A stretch of DNA of 64,000 nucleotides from Gymnorhina tibicen (Eukaryota > Chordata > Aves > Passeriformes > Artamidae), in assembly GCA_013399875.1 (NCBI GenBank), contig VXAZ01006893.1, forward strand, positions 162,690 to 226,689, read 5' to 3'. Both the position numbers and the translations under genes were made by a program. The notes below the pieces were generated by a model. That model did not search any database and was not told the origin of the DNA. It saw only the letters and a list, made by a program, of their open reading frames with translations. This document shows, in pieces, positions 24,001-36,600 of the stretch (the first letter of the stretch is position 1; each line of letters opens with the position of its first letter).

Positions 24001-27000
24001 GTGTAAGAGCAGTACATGAAGAACCACTGTGAGTGGGCCTTTCACCCCTGAATTACTGCACTGCCAGCCTCAAAGCATAAATAAATTGTGAGGAGCAGGT
24101 TCAGCCAGCTGCCCACAACTGCATTTACCAGCAAGGTGGCTTTATATGCTCCAGGGCATGTTGTGTTGTTAGCAGGCACACCAAAATGAAGGTATTTCCA
24201 TGCCTAATTGTTCAGATGCATGTGTGATAGAGGGAGGAGCGCTGATCTAGATGAAGTCTGGCACGTTCACCGCAGAAATGTGGAGGTATTGGCCCTACAA
24301 GTTATGACTCTGAAGAGATAGAATGGAAAAGGGGTAAATAAATGGATACAGCAACACAAACCACAAAGGGCAAGGATGGGGTGGGTGCAATCCAGCAAGT
24401 GCTGCTATCCCAAAAACATAGCAACATTGCAAAGACCTGTGCAATCTCAGTTTTTCAGATGAGTTAACTGTTCATTTTTTAGCTGCTGGTGATGCAAGAC
24501 GAAAGACTTTTCCTAGAGAAAAGGCATTCATTTATGTTTTTGTTGATCCCTCTCATATCCAAAGGATTGCAGTGCTGCAATTAGAAGCAGAGCAATGTCA
24601 GTGGAGGCAGCAAGGAAGAGAGACCTTAACTTCACTTAGAGAGGGCAGGCAACCCTTACCTCCCACTTTGCCTGTTTAAGTAAGTGTGAATCAGTAACCA
24701 ACTTGATTTGTTCCCTAGCATTTGTATGTCAAACACTTAAGCTAACCTTAGGGCAGAAAGTGGGTTATAGCACCATTAGTGGGACAGTAAAGTATCTCAC
24801 TTCCTCAATAAAAATGCTATTCCGTATTATTTTAAGCTACTTTTATAGTTTTACGAGGTGTTGCTTCCTTTCTAATACAGACATTTCACTCCTACTCTCC
24901 ACATCAAAAATTCCTCCCTCTAATGCCGTTCACCCAGTGGCAGCCTTCAGTGGTGAAGGCAGACCTGCTAGCCTCTTACTTACATTTTGACCTTGCTGCA
25001 ACAGATTCAACAACACAGTAGGCAAATACTGTTGCACTGGCTATGTTAACTCCTTCAGTGCTGAGCAGTTTATGGACACGCACCCAGCACATCCACTGAG
25101 TTTTCAAGTAATGATTTTCTAAGCCAAAAATAGAAGATGCTAATACAGCTGTAAACTGATCTATTGCCTGAGCATCTTCTCAAAACTATACAGAGATAAA
25201 TTCTGTTTTCAATCTTTGTTTTCAGGGGTAACACCTATCCTTCCCAGGAAACTCAGGTGCTGAGTCTGAAGTCAGGTCAGCAACTTCCCAAACCACGGTT
25301 TCTGTGAGGACTGCTTTTTCAGAAGTAAAGTGATCCACACTGAAGACACTCTGCAGTAGATGATCAAAACACAATAACCTTGAAGGAAAACAAGACTATG
25401 TCTCTGTCACAGAGGACTCAGATGAGTCAAAGTATTCTGCTTGATTTGTCTGGTCTCTTGGGTACATCTTGGGAACAACCAACTGAGCAAATTGAAGGCA
25501 GCAGAAAAGGTTAATACTTTTGCAGTTTGCCACCAGATGCAACTGCTTTTTTTTTTTTTTTTTAAAGATGGTGAAATATTTCCAGATTTGTTTAAACACT
25601 TTCTGATATTTAGTCTTCTCAGAAAATGAGTGTTCCAGATAACAGCATAAAGCTAATATGGGTCTTTGTTGCATGGGATCTTTCAGGTAAAATACCCCAG
25701 CTTCTGTTCTTGTTATGTAATAGAAGGGTAAGTTGAGAGAGAAACAGGCTCCTTAGACATGTGCAAAGATTTGTATGCATGAATCAAGCACAGCAGTGGG
25801 CCCCACTGTTTAAATAGTAGAAGCAAAAGCTAAAAAAAATAATCACAAAGATGGCAAACTATAGCTTGTATTGCAGATTGCATACAAGGAGCAACATCCT
25901 TGAAAAACTCACTAGGTAAAAAACATTTGAGAGAAAAGAGGACAAAATCCCTACTGGCTTTTGTGGATTCCCTTTCTTCATACAGACATTTCCCACGGCT
26001 GAGTCATGCCAGTTTAATCAGCTCCCACCTACTAAATCCCCCTCTGTGCCGTGTTTGCTCATTACTCTGCGTGCATAAGCCCCTCAGCTCTATTGCTGGC
26101 TAAATATACCTCCCTCGCTGGCTGGTTTGTTTTTGTGTGGCTGCACAAAGAGCTGTCCTAGCATGACTGAGGGAGCGACACGGAACTGAAAATAAATGGC
26201 AAATACAGGAGCTCCTGAACATCTCTCTAAAGCACTCAGCAGGTGACAGGCACATTCACAGAAAGGTGACACAAGGCAATCACCTTTCCCTAGGCACAGG
26301 AGGGAATTTAGGTTCTTAATTCATAGTTTGGCATTCTGTTACAGTCAAGTTCTCTGAAAGTCAGAGTGGTAGATGACAAGTTAAGCTGTAACTGAGGTCC
26401 CAAAGCACACAGGTGTTCAGAGACTCAGCTGAACAAGACAGTGGTCTCTTGCAAAAAGTTTTAATGCTGGCAGGTTCACCAGGCTGAACTTAGCCCAAAG
26501 AGTAGCTCTGCCACTTCTATTTCCTGAGCACAGAATCAGGTCTGTTTTTCTCAAACAGCATTCGAAGCAAGTCATAAAATGTCAAAGATCAGCAGCAACT
26601 CAGTTCCTCCTAATTATCTTTACCTACTACAAGCTAATCCTTCAGTTTGGGAACAGGTACAAACAAACACAAAATAGAACTACAAGCTCCATCCTGAAGG
26701 CAGGGCACTACCAGTACCCTGGGGCTGCAGCGGGACGGCAGAGGTGAGGGTTGTATTTCTGAAGGGTCTGTCAAGTGCTGTGTCAGTTAAAAACATCTGT
26801 TGCATGGCTTTCCATGAAACTGCCTCTCCTGCATCTGCTGATAAGTAATGTCTGCACCTCAAAGATACCATTGCTTTGTGGTGCTCACTCTCACACAACA
26901 AGCACTCCCTGTATAATCCACCAATGATGATATAAAACAGCAGAATAATCCCCCTGAAACCAGTCATTACCACAGTTCAGCTGCTAGCCTATTAACTATC

Positions 27001-27480
27001 CTCAGGGCTCCCTTTGGGCTCTTAACTGCAGCTAAAACTGATTTTCATAGGGATTATACTTACATAAGGACCAGAAATAGTCTAAATATGGAGTGTTTGT
27101 TACCAGGCAGACCAAAAGGTAACCACTGAAGTTCTTCACAGCATCTTTGGTACCAGTCTTAACATCCCTAACTGGTGAATGCTCTCAGAGTACTTGTTAA
27201 GGCAGTAACTTTGCAAACAAGTATTTTCCACAAAAGTCATGCAAAAAATAGAAATAAAAACACTTCCTAATTATTTCTTTTTTTGAAGCTCCAAACAGAT
27301 TTAATTAAAATAATCAAAAAAGTTGGTTTCTACTTAGTGCCTTCATTATAAAAAGAACAGCTATGAATAGAAACTGAAGCTGTAACAGAACAAGATGAAC
27401 GTTTAATGTTCTTGCAGTGAAATCCCTTCAGAATACTTTAGCAGAGGCCCAGCATTACCTAGTATTTCTTGAAATCCAAG
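21041..27480. other. Intergenic stretch between TMEM174 and TMEM171
   Basis: No exon recognised. The longest frames (for example 23,223-23,645 plus, 140 codons, and 26,680-26,973 minus, 97 codons) have no domain I know and no convincing support. A T17 run lies at 25,547-25,563. Confidence 0.55.
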
Positions 27481-27614
27481 TTCATTGTTTATTCTTCCTG
27501 ATGAAAAATTAGACACAGCCAACATTATTGCTTTTATTACAAAATGTAAATAAATTCAAAAATTGTAAATCTCTGTGTACATTTTAATTAAAAATTAAGT
27601 GAACTGTCAGTCCT
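27481..27614 (-). terminator. TMEM171 3' UTR with candidate polyadenylation signals
   Basis: Minus-strand AATAAA motifs lie at plus-strand 27,533-27,538 and 27,488-27,493, within 130 bases of the stop codon. This suggests a short 3' UTR. Which signal is used is unknown. Confidence 0.45.
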
Positions 27615-27843
27615 TTACGAGCTGGTGTCAGATGTGGCTAAGGAAATGGATGAAAAAGATGAGGAAGAAGATGGTGAATATTCATTATTTGTTATTGATG
27701 CTTTTTCTTCATATTTTGGTGGTGATTCAGAGGAAAGGTATAGCATTGGTAAAATATCTGAAGGTGAGCTGCTTCCAGAAATTGTATATATGGATTCATA
27801 GTCTCTAACAGCAACTGTTCTTTCATCATCAGCAAGCTGTGCT
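27615..27843 (-). CDS. TMEM171: TMEM171 coding exon 3 (C-terminus)
   Basis: Acceptor GTGTTTTATAG|AGCACAG; translation AQLADDERTVAVRDYESIYT... through PPKYEE to a serine-rich end and TAA. The human C-terminus has the same SIYTISG and PPRYEE order. Confidence 0.92.
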
Positions 27844-30800
27844 CTATAAAACACAAAACTATGTATTAGCATAATTCATTTATCCACAGTGAGTGAAATT
27901 TGACTTGATTTACATAAACATACATGTGTGCACACACTTCCTAAAAATCCCTGAAGCAAGGAACTTGCATAAGCATTAGGATTTCATTCTGTGGCCTACA
28001 TTATGACTCTCATGAAAATTCTGTAATTTCAGATGGGAAGGGCAAAACAAGCTCCCTTCTAACCTTTCACATCACCAGGCACAGCCTGGCTCATGGGTAT
28101 TAACTGCTTTTGGCTGTGCTATTTCACAATCTTATTAAATCATCTTCTGATCCTTAGTTCTCAATGTATCTTCCCTTTTGTAGTATATGACATACATAGT
28201 CCCCTTCCTTTATGAAAGACAGTTACTAGACTTAGAACTGCATCACAAAAAATCACAATCCTTAGCCTTTTGAGATCTTGCATGAAAGGCAATCAAACTT
28301 TTATTAAGCATTCCAGCAATCCATGACAGACATAGAGTCATACTGCCGCTCAGAGCTGGAGAAGCAGAAGCAACTGGACATGACCAGACTACAAAGTTCC
28401 TAGTGACAGTCAAGGTGAGCAGCCAAGTATTCACTGTCCTCCTCTAACCATCATAGCTGGATCCAAATTGGTTGAACTCATATTGTTCTGGTAACATGCT
28501 CATCCTGCCCTGGAGTTGGCCCTCAGTATATTGCTTCAGCTGCTTCCCAAGGAAAGGGAAGAACTCCTCTCTCCTCATGATTCACTCCCAGAGCTCACTC
28601 TTGCTTTTGTACATACATCTCATACGTCTATACCCATACCAATATTGAGTGAGGAGCATAAATACAGAGCACAGTCACCTCATTTTCAGTGCTGTTACTG
28701 TTCTGTGAGGGTTATCAAAGGAGAGAGAAATACTACAAGACAAATGCTGAGACAAATGTAACAGATTGCAGGAAAAATGCAAGCAATTCTGGGATCAGAC
28801 CATGACTCAGCTTACTAGTAGCTGTCTCACCCAGCACAGGCTGTATGTAGCAGACCCCAGCCACAAGGTTCCCTTTGCTGCCTCGGTCTCTGACTCCTAC
28901 CCACAGGCTTTCCACCTGCTCACAGGTATTCTTCAGGGACAGCTCTTCACATTCAACCCACCTCTTGACGTAAAGAGCAACCCCTCTGTCTCTCCTTCCT
29001 TCCCTGTCTCTTCTAAACAGCCTGTAGCCATTAAAAGTCACACTCCAGAAACAGGATTCATCCCGCCAAGTTTCATAACAACAAGGTCACAGCTTTCCAG
29101 CAGCACAGTGGCTTCCAATTGTTCCTGTTTGTTGTCCATGCTGTGTGCACTGGTGTAAGGGAACCCCAGCTGAGATGCTGGCCATGTTGCCTTCCTAGAG
29201 GAACATCCCTTAATTCCTCTGAGATAACTCTCCAGTGTTTCTCCCTTGCCTTCTGTTACTTCAGGAGCCCTTGGCTCAGCTCTGTAAGACTGCAAGTGTG
29301 CTCCCATGTGGCCAGCACACTTCAGAGTCAGTGGCAGACTTGCAAGCATCTTGTCCTTCTAATCTACGCCTCTCATCCCACAGTTTCCCAGGAACAAGCC
29401 AGTTACTGCCCTATCCCCTTGAACAGAGGATTTAGGTGCCCTGGTCCTGCTGGCCATGCTGTTGTTGCTACAAGGCTGGACGCAACTGGCTGCCATGGCC
29501 ACCTGGGCACACTAATGGCTCATGTTCAGGTGTTGTTGACCACTATCCCCAGGTCCTTTCCTGCCAGACAACTTTCCAGAAACTCATCACCAACAGCAGT
29601 GATGGTGCTTCCAACTGTTACCAAATAGGTTATATTTCTGTAAGAAGAAGTCTATGCAGCAGTAGGGGATGATGTTGAGATAGTGTATTATCCCTGTATT
29701 CATGGCTAATGCTTAGTTTTGTCCTGTACAGTGCTTAGTACAAATATCAGAGATTAATGTGACCTTGTGTTAATTCCCTACATCTGTGACTAATAAGTCT
29801 TGTTCCAGCAAATGCTTCCTTCTATCAGTGATTAATATGTAGTAGCTGGTATCTTAGTTTTGAGAACAAGGGGATGTGTGTCAGAGTGAAGAATGATGAG
29901 AGAAGTATATTATATCCTCACCACTTACTTGAGATACTCTCACAGAGAAAAGATTCATCAGACGACCTGGAACCATATCTGAACAAGTCCATGGAAATAA
30001 TTAGCATATATGCATGTATTCAGGAAATATGTATAGTTTCAGGAATATAACGTGGTCTGTTAGGTTACTGAGCATACACGCTTTGAGGAGAATTCCCCAT
30101 GCCTCCAGTACTGCTAATAAAACTAATGTTGGCTTTGTAACCTAACAAACTGGTTGAAGAGTTTACTTCCCAGTTTTCAGTGACACAATGTTGCACATAC
30201 AGTCTTGTAAATTAAAGTCATTAAATGACAGTGCCACATAACTTACTGGACTCACAGCTCAAATCCAAGCTGATGCTGGACCATTCTAAAGGTATTAAGT
30301 CAAGTCAATTCTGCATCATTAAGGGCCTGAAAGTAAATTGGGGACTCTAGACCTGTGACACCTAGCTCTTCTGGCCAGATCTAGCTCTAACCTCTAGCAT
30401 GTGGCCCTTGCAGTGACCTCTTTCACCCTCAAGTTAGCAGCCCACTGGTGGTAATAACCCCGCAAGTTCTTGTGGCACAGGTGAGTCTTTGGTAAGTTGG
30501 CAGCTCCTGCTCCCTGAGCTTGGTGGTGTCAACACTGGGCAGTTCAGTTATCCTTGCAGCCGTGTTCCTTACATACGTGGATTATAAGCTACAACATCTT
30601 GAGATGAAACTGGCTTTGCAGCCTCCCTTATCAGCACTCTGGAGCCTCCTGCAATAGCAAGGTATCCTTTAATCTCGGACATGGCCTCAGACATTAATCC
30701 TTTAACATGGCCACAGCAGGAACAAGGCAGACCAGCACAGCAGGTCTCACTTCCTCAAGGCAAAGATAAGGGACACAGGAGAACTGAAAACATTGGCAGA

Positions 30801-33568
30801 AAACGTAACACTCTCAGGGTCTGTGGGTAGGGGTCATAAAACACTGCTGCTCTGTTGCTACCGGGGCTCCTAAAACCTGGCAATATGGACATCACATCAC
30901 AGCTGCACTGCTGTCAGCAGCACCTTCTCTTGGACAATCTATGGAAGAAATCAACTAAGGGCCAATCATTTAAGACTTTGTTTTCACTTCAGAAGTTCTT
31001 TCCAGTCACAATAATTTAATCCTCATAAAGGACAATGGCAGTTTTTAGTTCCCCCAGTATACAGCATTTTAATGCCAATTCATGTGAAGTATCTGAAGTA
31101 AGTTGAGTTATGCACTAGAAAACTTGGTCATGCCTAGTAGTTAATTCACGGTGTTATATAAGAACAGGGTCTTGGATACCTAAAGAAACAGCTCAAATTT
31201 CTAGAGTCAGAGATGAACAGAGTCTTACCCATCACTGAAGATAGAGTGGTATGGTGGAGGATTTTCACTTGTAGGCAAAGCACCTGACATAAGACAATGT
31301 GTCACAGTTGGTGACATAGGGTCAGCAAAATAAGGAGGTGGTGGGGGTGGGAATACCATCACAGCATCACCTAGGGGAAAAAACACCCATTACTACCTCT
31401 GAAAAAGTGAGCCCCTCTGTTTACACTAACAGTACCCTAGAACTTTTACTTGCCTAGCTTTTAAGATAAAGTGCAATAATCCCACATACAGAATCGCTAC
31501 ATTCTGGGCTGTCAGAGTAGGTTGGAGGTGTGGGAGTCCAGAACGTGGGGAGTATTTCTCTGCCTGTTTTAAGGAGTTTTACCCCCCTGGACCACACTTA
31601 AAACAGACAGAGAAACATTCCCCGCATTCTGGAATTGCTTGTAGAATTCCACTGGAGGTACATTCAAAACCTAAATAACCTCAAAATAAAGATGTAACGT
31701 ATTTATAAATGAAGGATTTCATTTAGACAATACAGCTAAGGAAGGGGAGTGTTCTGTCTAGCTAAGAGACACAAACATGGTTGGCTGTCCACAAAGAGCA
31801 GAAGGGCAAAGCACACAGTTACTGCTGGATTACTTTAAGGGTAGGAAAGCATTTAGTTTCCCTCCATACCTAAAATAGGTCATTTTAAGTTTCTCCATAT
31901 GTACTGCAGTGCTATAATGGAAGTCATTAATGGTTCTTAGGACTGATTTTGTGTGCCATGACAGCTTCCCTACTAAGTTACTTGTAGTTCAAGGCACACT
32001 AACCACGACTATTGATACACAGTTCACTACTTCAGTATCTTGTGCAGCAAAAAAAAAATCCACCAATTTCCACTCTGTAATTGAACAATTTAAAAACTTT
32101 TTTTTTTAAACAGAAAGTTTGTATCATTCAGTGAGCTAGCATAATTTACATACACATTCACAGCTGCCTGGCACCTTTTCTTCCTTTGTAATTTGTGTGC
32201 TGGGACAGTTCAGAGAACATCAAAATGGTTGAACTGTGAGGTGGGGGGTGTTTTCTAGCTAAGTCAGCACTGTTCCAGAACAACATTATGCCAACCAGAC
32301 TTCAGCCTTTCAGTCACAATACTATGACTGACTCATTCATCAGTGAATTTATCAGAATGATCAAAGTTATCAGAACAACCTATGCATGCAGTGTAGTCAT
32401 TGGGCATTAACCAGGGCCATATGCAGGGTGTTATGCCCTGCTAACACACCACATTTGCTCAAATACTGTGCGATTAACAGAGGCATCTTGTAATTACATC
32501 TCTGACTGACTGAGGATGTGGCCACAATTTAAAAAATATAATACACTGGTTACAAATCAGAATCTTCTGTTTAAGGGGACAGAGCTCAAGGTTAAAATAA
32601 ATCTTAAATATAGTCATAGAAGTCTGTGATCTGCAGTGTCAATTACACCGTTTGAGAACAGAATTGGGGTTAGACTCATTTGTGACAGATCATGTTGCTT
32701 TACACAGTCAGACCTTTCTTTTTATGCCAAAAGAGAAATTCTGCCTTTTTGAGAAAGGTAACTGAATTGACCATACAGAAAGCATATAAGACAAAGCAAC
32801 ATAATTCTGTTTTGGTTGTCTTGACATGGCAGAACTGACATGCTTAGAGCTCAAATAAGTGATATCCAGAGGTAAATTATTAGTGGAAGAAAACTCCTAC
32901 TAATTCCCAGTGTAAAGTTCCAACATTTTTTACCCACCTACTGTAACCTGAAAAGATTCAGGGCTCTGAGGATGTTCTTCACTTTCACAGGATTCTTGGT
33001 TGAGATTTAAGTTTTGCTTCTTTTTAACATGAGCTATCACGAAGAAACACAACCCAGTGAGCACAATCAAAGGTCCCATGATTTGAAGTGACAGGAATCC
33101 ACAGCCCTGGAGGTCCACGTCAGAACTGCCAGTGTGGTTGAGCTGTATCGTATGCCAGCCAGGGCTGCAGCCAGGAACCCAAATGCCCAGGATGCTAATT
33201 AGCATTCCACTAGTTAAAAACAGGAATCCAAATATGAGAAACTGGGCAAACTGACAGTTCCCACGACAAAAAACAAGGCTGTACACCTGCTCATTTTGCA
33301 ATTGTCTTTGTCTTATATACATCCTGGCCCTTGATCGTGCCAGTAAGATACAAACCAGTCCGGTTACAGCCAGCACTGGCCCAGCAGCCTTAAGGACCTC
33401 GTTACAGTCACTGAAGCTTCCAGATGGACACGACTGGAGAATAAAGACTGAAAGAAGGAATCCAGCACAGAGCAACACAGCTCCAAAAACAAAAAGGAAA
33501 AAAATAAGTTTCCCATGTTGTCCATTACTTCCTTCACCTCCTGGTGCAGGAACAGCCACCGGATACAT
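27615..33568 (-). CDS. TMEM171: Transmembrane protein 171 (three coding exons)
   Basis: A four-helix membrane protein of unknown molecular function. Coding parts are 32,938-33,568, 31,229-31,370 and 27,615-27,843, giving 631+142+229 = 1,002 nt and 333 aa, against about 324 in human. Helices lie at about residues 21-44, 58-77, 106-131 and 155-180. The blocks QFAQ.LIFGFLFLTSGMLIS and CGFLSLQIMGPLIVL are strongly diagnostic. The C-terminal half is cytosolic, with a six-proline run followed by YF, then NPPPYHS, RDYESIYTISG and PPKYEE, so it has three PPxY motifs. Both introns use GT-AG and all phases agree (G|GT, then GG|A). A 5' UTR segment continues to an acceptor at about 33,632, so the promoter and a non-coding exon lie further right, possibly at the 39 kb CpG island. 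I am confident in the identity. Confidence 0.95.
28830..29340 (-). mobile_element. CR1 LINE fragment, ORF2 endonuclease region
   Basis: On the minus strand, two adjoining frames read SAHSMDNKQEQLEATV and then YRLFRRDREGRR, VALYVK, QVESLWV and GNLVAGV. These are the N-terminal apurinic-endonuclease part of CR1 ORF2. Frames are broken and the fragment stops short of the catalytic Asp/His end. It lies in the last TMEM171 intron. Confidence 0.85.
29420..29600 (-). mobile_element. CR1 LINE fragment, end of reverse-transcriptase region
   Basis: Minus-strand sequence includes GAACATGAGCCATTAGTGTG, a CCCAGGTGGCCA stretch and GTGGCCAGCAGGACCAGGG-like sequence, preceded by a frame AGKDLGIVVNN. These mark the 3' part of CR1 ORF2. 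It lies upstream, in element sense, of the endonuclease fragment, so it belongs to a second insertion or a rearranged copy. Confidence 0.7.
31229..31370 (-). CDS. TMEM171: TMEM171 coding exon 2 (proline-rich)
   Basis: Acceptor TTTTTTCCCCTAG|GT; translation begins DAVMVFPPPPPPYF and ends YHSIFSDG. The donor is ATGG|GTAAGA. It aligns with the human segment that follows QVTVG. No ATG-started frame exposes this exon, so it is easy to miss. Confidence 0.92.
31537..31633. repeat. Imperfect inverted repeat (hairpin) in TMEM171 intron
   Basis: Arms of 37 bases at 31,537-31,573 and 31,597-31,633 match as inverted copies at 32 of 37 positions. Two of the five mismatches would be G-U pairs in RNA. The loop is 23 bases. 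Arms begin TCCAGAA and end TCTGTTTTAAG-like. It could be a MITE-like relic or a miRNA-like hairpin. Confidence 0.8.
32938..33568 (-). CDS. TMEM171: TMEM171 coding exon 1 (all four helices)
   Basis: Starts MYPVAVPAPGG and ends FQVTV plus the first base of a Gly codon. The donor is TAG|GTGGGT. The frame that reads on to a stop (VGG-stop) is intronic read-through. About 63 bases of 5' UTR (33,569-33,631) precede the ATG behind the acceptor CATGTTCACAG. Confidence 0.93.
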
Positions 33569-33631
33569 TACAACAGAATCTCCTCAAGTAGATGAGTTGT
33601 TAGCATTAAATGGCAGCAAACTAGAGTAGAT

Positions 33632-36600
33632 CTGTGAACATGAAAATACACAAACTAAAAGAAGAAAAAAACCCAGCAAGAATAGCTACATTATATTTCT
33701 CACTTTCAAATTTGCTACTCAGCCTTTATTGTATATGCTCCTGTATTTTCTGTTTTGCACTATGGATTACAGGGCCTAATCAAGTTTGCTGATGTTAAAT
33801 GCTGATGAAAAGACAGAACTTGCTTTGCAGTTCGACTTAAGCCAACTGTAATTGCTGTTGTGCAGCTAAACGAATTGTTTCTTTAGAGAAAGTCTTATGA
33901 TTAAGGGGACATTATTTTCAAAAGAAAATATTTGGAACGAAGACAGGTTAGCTTTCCCCTTGAAAAGAGAAAGCTACAGGAAATTTCTGTGGTGAACTGC
34001 AGGAAGTGACAGCTTTTGAGAGATAGTACCTTAATGGAAACAAGCAACGACTACTGGACTTTTTAACCAAGTAAACCTTCTATTACATACCTTCTCAAAG
34101 CACATAAATCTTGCTTCTCTTTCCACAGGCAGTAAAGACCTTTCTGTTTCTCTCTTTAAATGAGCATCCTGTCCTATGCTGCTGCAAAAGCAAGTACTGA
34201 GATGATTTTTGGTTCCGTTCTGAAATGACAAAACAAAAAAAGAAAATAAAAACCCCATTCTAAAGACCGGTTCAAGTCTCACTGATTCCATAGTTAAGAG
34301 TTGGTAAGCATAGTGATCCTACATTTCCTTTCAACTTCCTCTACTTCTGAATACTTTGTGCTCCAAAGACCTTTAAAAAGAAATTAACAAAGGTGGCTCC
34401 CACAAGGCTTCTGAGCCCACAAGGCTCTAGATTCAGAAGTAAAATAGAAGGAAACAGAAAACAGTGTTGAGATCAGTAACTGCCCATATGGTAGTATGGA
34501 TAACAAACCTGCTGGATGTGGATTTACTGGGGCAAGGGAAGTCTGACTGAAAGTTAGGACAGAGTCCCAGTCAGTGAGCTCTAGTAAAAAAAAAAAATAA
34601 ACTCTGCTGTTACCTACAAGGAAGTTTCTGCTACTCTGACACTCTAGCCTACAGAGCCAGATGGACACCAGTACTACACTCCATGGTGACTAGCAACCAT
34701 GGAGATCTTGGCTAACATCCATCAAAAGCCAGCCTGAAATGCAGGGAAAGTTCAGACTATGGAAAATAAGTCTCATGGATAGACCACAAGAAAGCTGTTC
34801 CCTACGAAGTGCAGGAAATACTTAAGCATGCTTGTGCTGCAGTGTTTTGACACAGCCCTCTTCCCCTCATCAGCAGTCTCCCATGACAGACAGTTTCAGC
34901 TATGTCTTGGATATATGAGGACCAATATATAGGGACTGTTGGAGTTTGTCACGGATGGAAGCAGGGAATCAGCTTACTTACTGCTGTTTGTTAGTCAACC
35001 TTCAGCCTTTTCTCTACCAGCCTCTACTGCCCTGCTACTAATTCTGATGACTGGAAGTTAAAACATCAAATTAGATTGGATCCTCCTTGCATATGCCTCA
35101 GGTACACTTATTCCACAAGAAGAACAAGGTATTATGTGATTTCTGGAAGCAAACTGTTGAACATGTGTCAGACACAACAAGGTTTGTGTCACCCTCCAGC
35201 AACTGCAGTGCCCCACTGGGAGGAAAACAAAACACAACCATAGAACCCACTAGTCACTAAAACACAATTATTTATCACAATTATTATTTGCCTTGTAATG
35301 CAAGGCAATCTATTGAGTCACTGCTTAGCCACTTCTAAGAGTAGAACCCAATTAAAGAACGGGCTAAGCAGATACATGAATGATGAAGCTATTACATGTT
35401 TTTACTGCTGAACATCAAACCAGGCCCCCTAGGAGCACAAAAGCAGAAGAGAAAAGCAGAGTACATCATGCAGGTAAAAGGCACAATAAGGACAAGATCT
35501 GAGAGGTAAGGAAACACAGCAAGGCCACTGCAGGAAGCAACCAAGTCTCCTAGCTGGCCACCTCCAACAGCAACACAGAGGGACTGCCCCTTCATGCATT
35601 CCATTACTGTGAGCAGTTAACTTGTAAACTGTGTCTGCTAAGTGTTTCTTCAGTGTTTTGAATTCAGTCTACTGAGAACCCTCTACTAAGATCAGTTTGA
35701 AAAACTACTAACTGAGGATCCTGTGGTAGAAGAGTCAGATTTACTCTGGGGAAAAAAAAAGTTACAAAGATCACTGAAGATAGGACAGCATATCATGAAA
35801 AAAAATTTAAAATATCCTGATTGATTTCAAACTGAGGACCTTTAGCTCAGCACACTTTCAGTAGTGCATGAGCTAGAGTCAGTCTGAAGGCTCTACTTCT
35901 GAGCAGAAAAAAATGGATTGGGCTGGTCACTTTGATTTCAGTGGTCTTTGCTAAGTTAATAAAATACTTTCTGATAATGGCATATGCCTCATTTTCATAA
36001 ATTATCTGAGCTGGCTCAGATTTCCTGACTTACCAACAAATATACAAAGCTGAATTAAAGGCCTCTGAAACACACACACACATAAATAAATAAATCCTAG
36101 CAAAGCCCAGTTTCAGACACAACTGTCTTGAAATATTTTTCTACTGAGGCACATTAACCATTGTAACACCAACACTCTATAATCTGAGAGAACTCTGAAT
36201 CCTTTTTTTGCAGTTCCCTCTAGGGAAGAAAACACAGGCTTAAATACAAGCAAATTAGGACAAAACAAAATAATACAAAGGCAAAAAAAAAGTAAACTCA
36301 AATACATATCTGTTACAAAGAAAAGCCTAGAGATTTGTCATTTCTCCGACACAGTGCCTGCTTCTTCTCCACCAATCTTGTTGTTATGAGATTAAATTAA
36401 AACACACATTAGAAATTAAGCATGTACATATTTTCTTCATTCTTTCAGGCCACAAAAGAAAGAACATTCAGAACAGTCTGTTGTGGCCTTGAAGATGAAA
36501 GCCATAGATTTTATGCTGGAAAATCAGGGAGGACCAATTTCGACTTACAGTACCATGACATTTTAACAGAAAACCCAATGAAAGATTAAGTTTACTTCCT

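Noticed and set aside
29119..29628. 169-codon plus-strand frame
   Set aside because: It is antisense to CR1 fragments in the TMEM171 intron.
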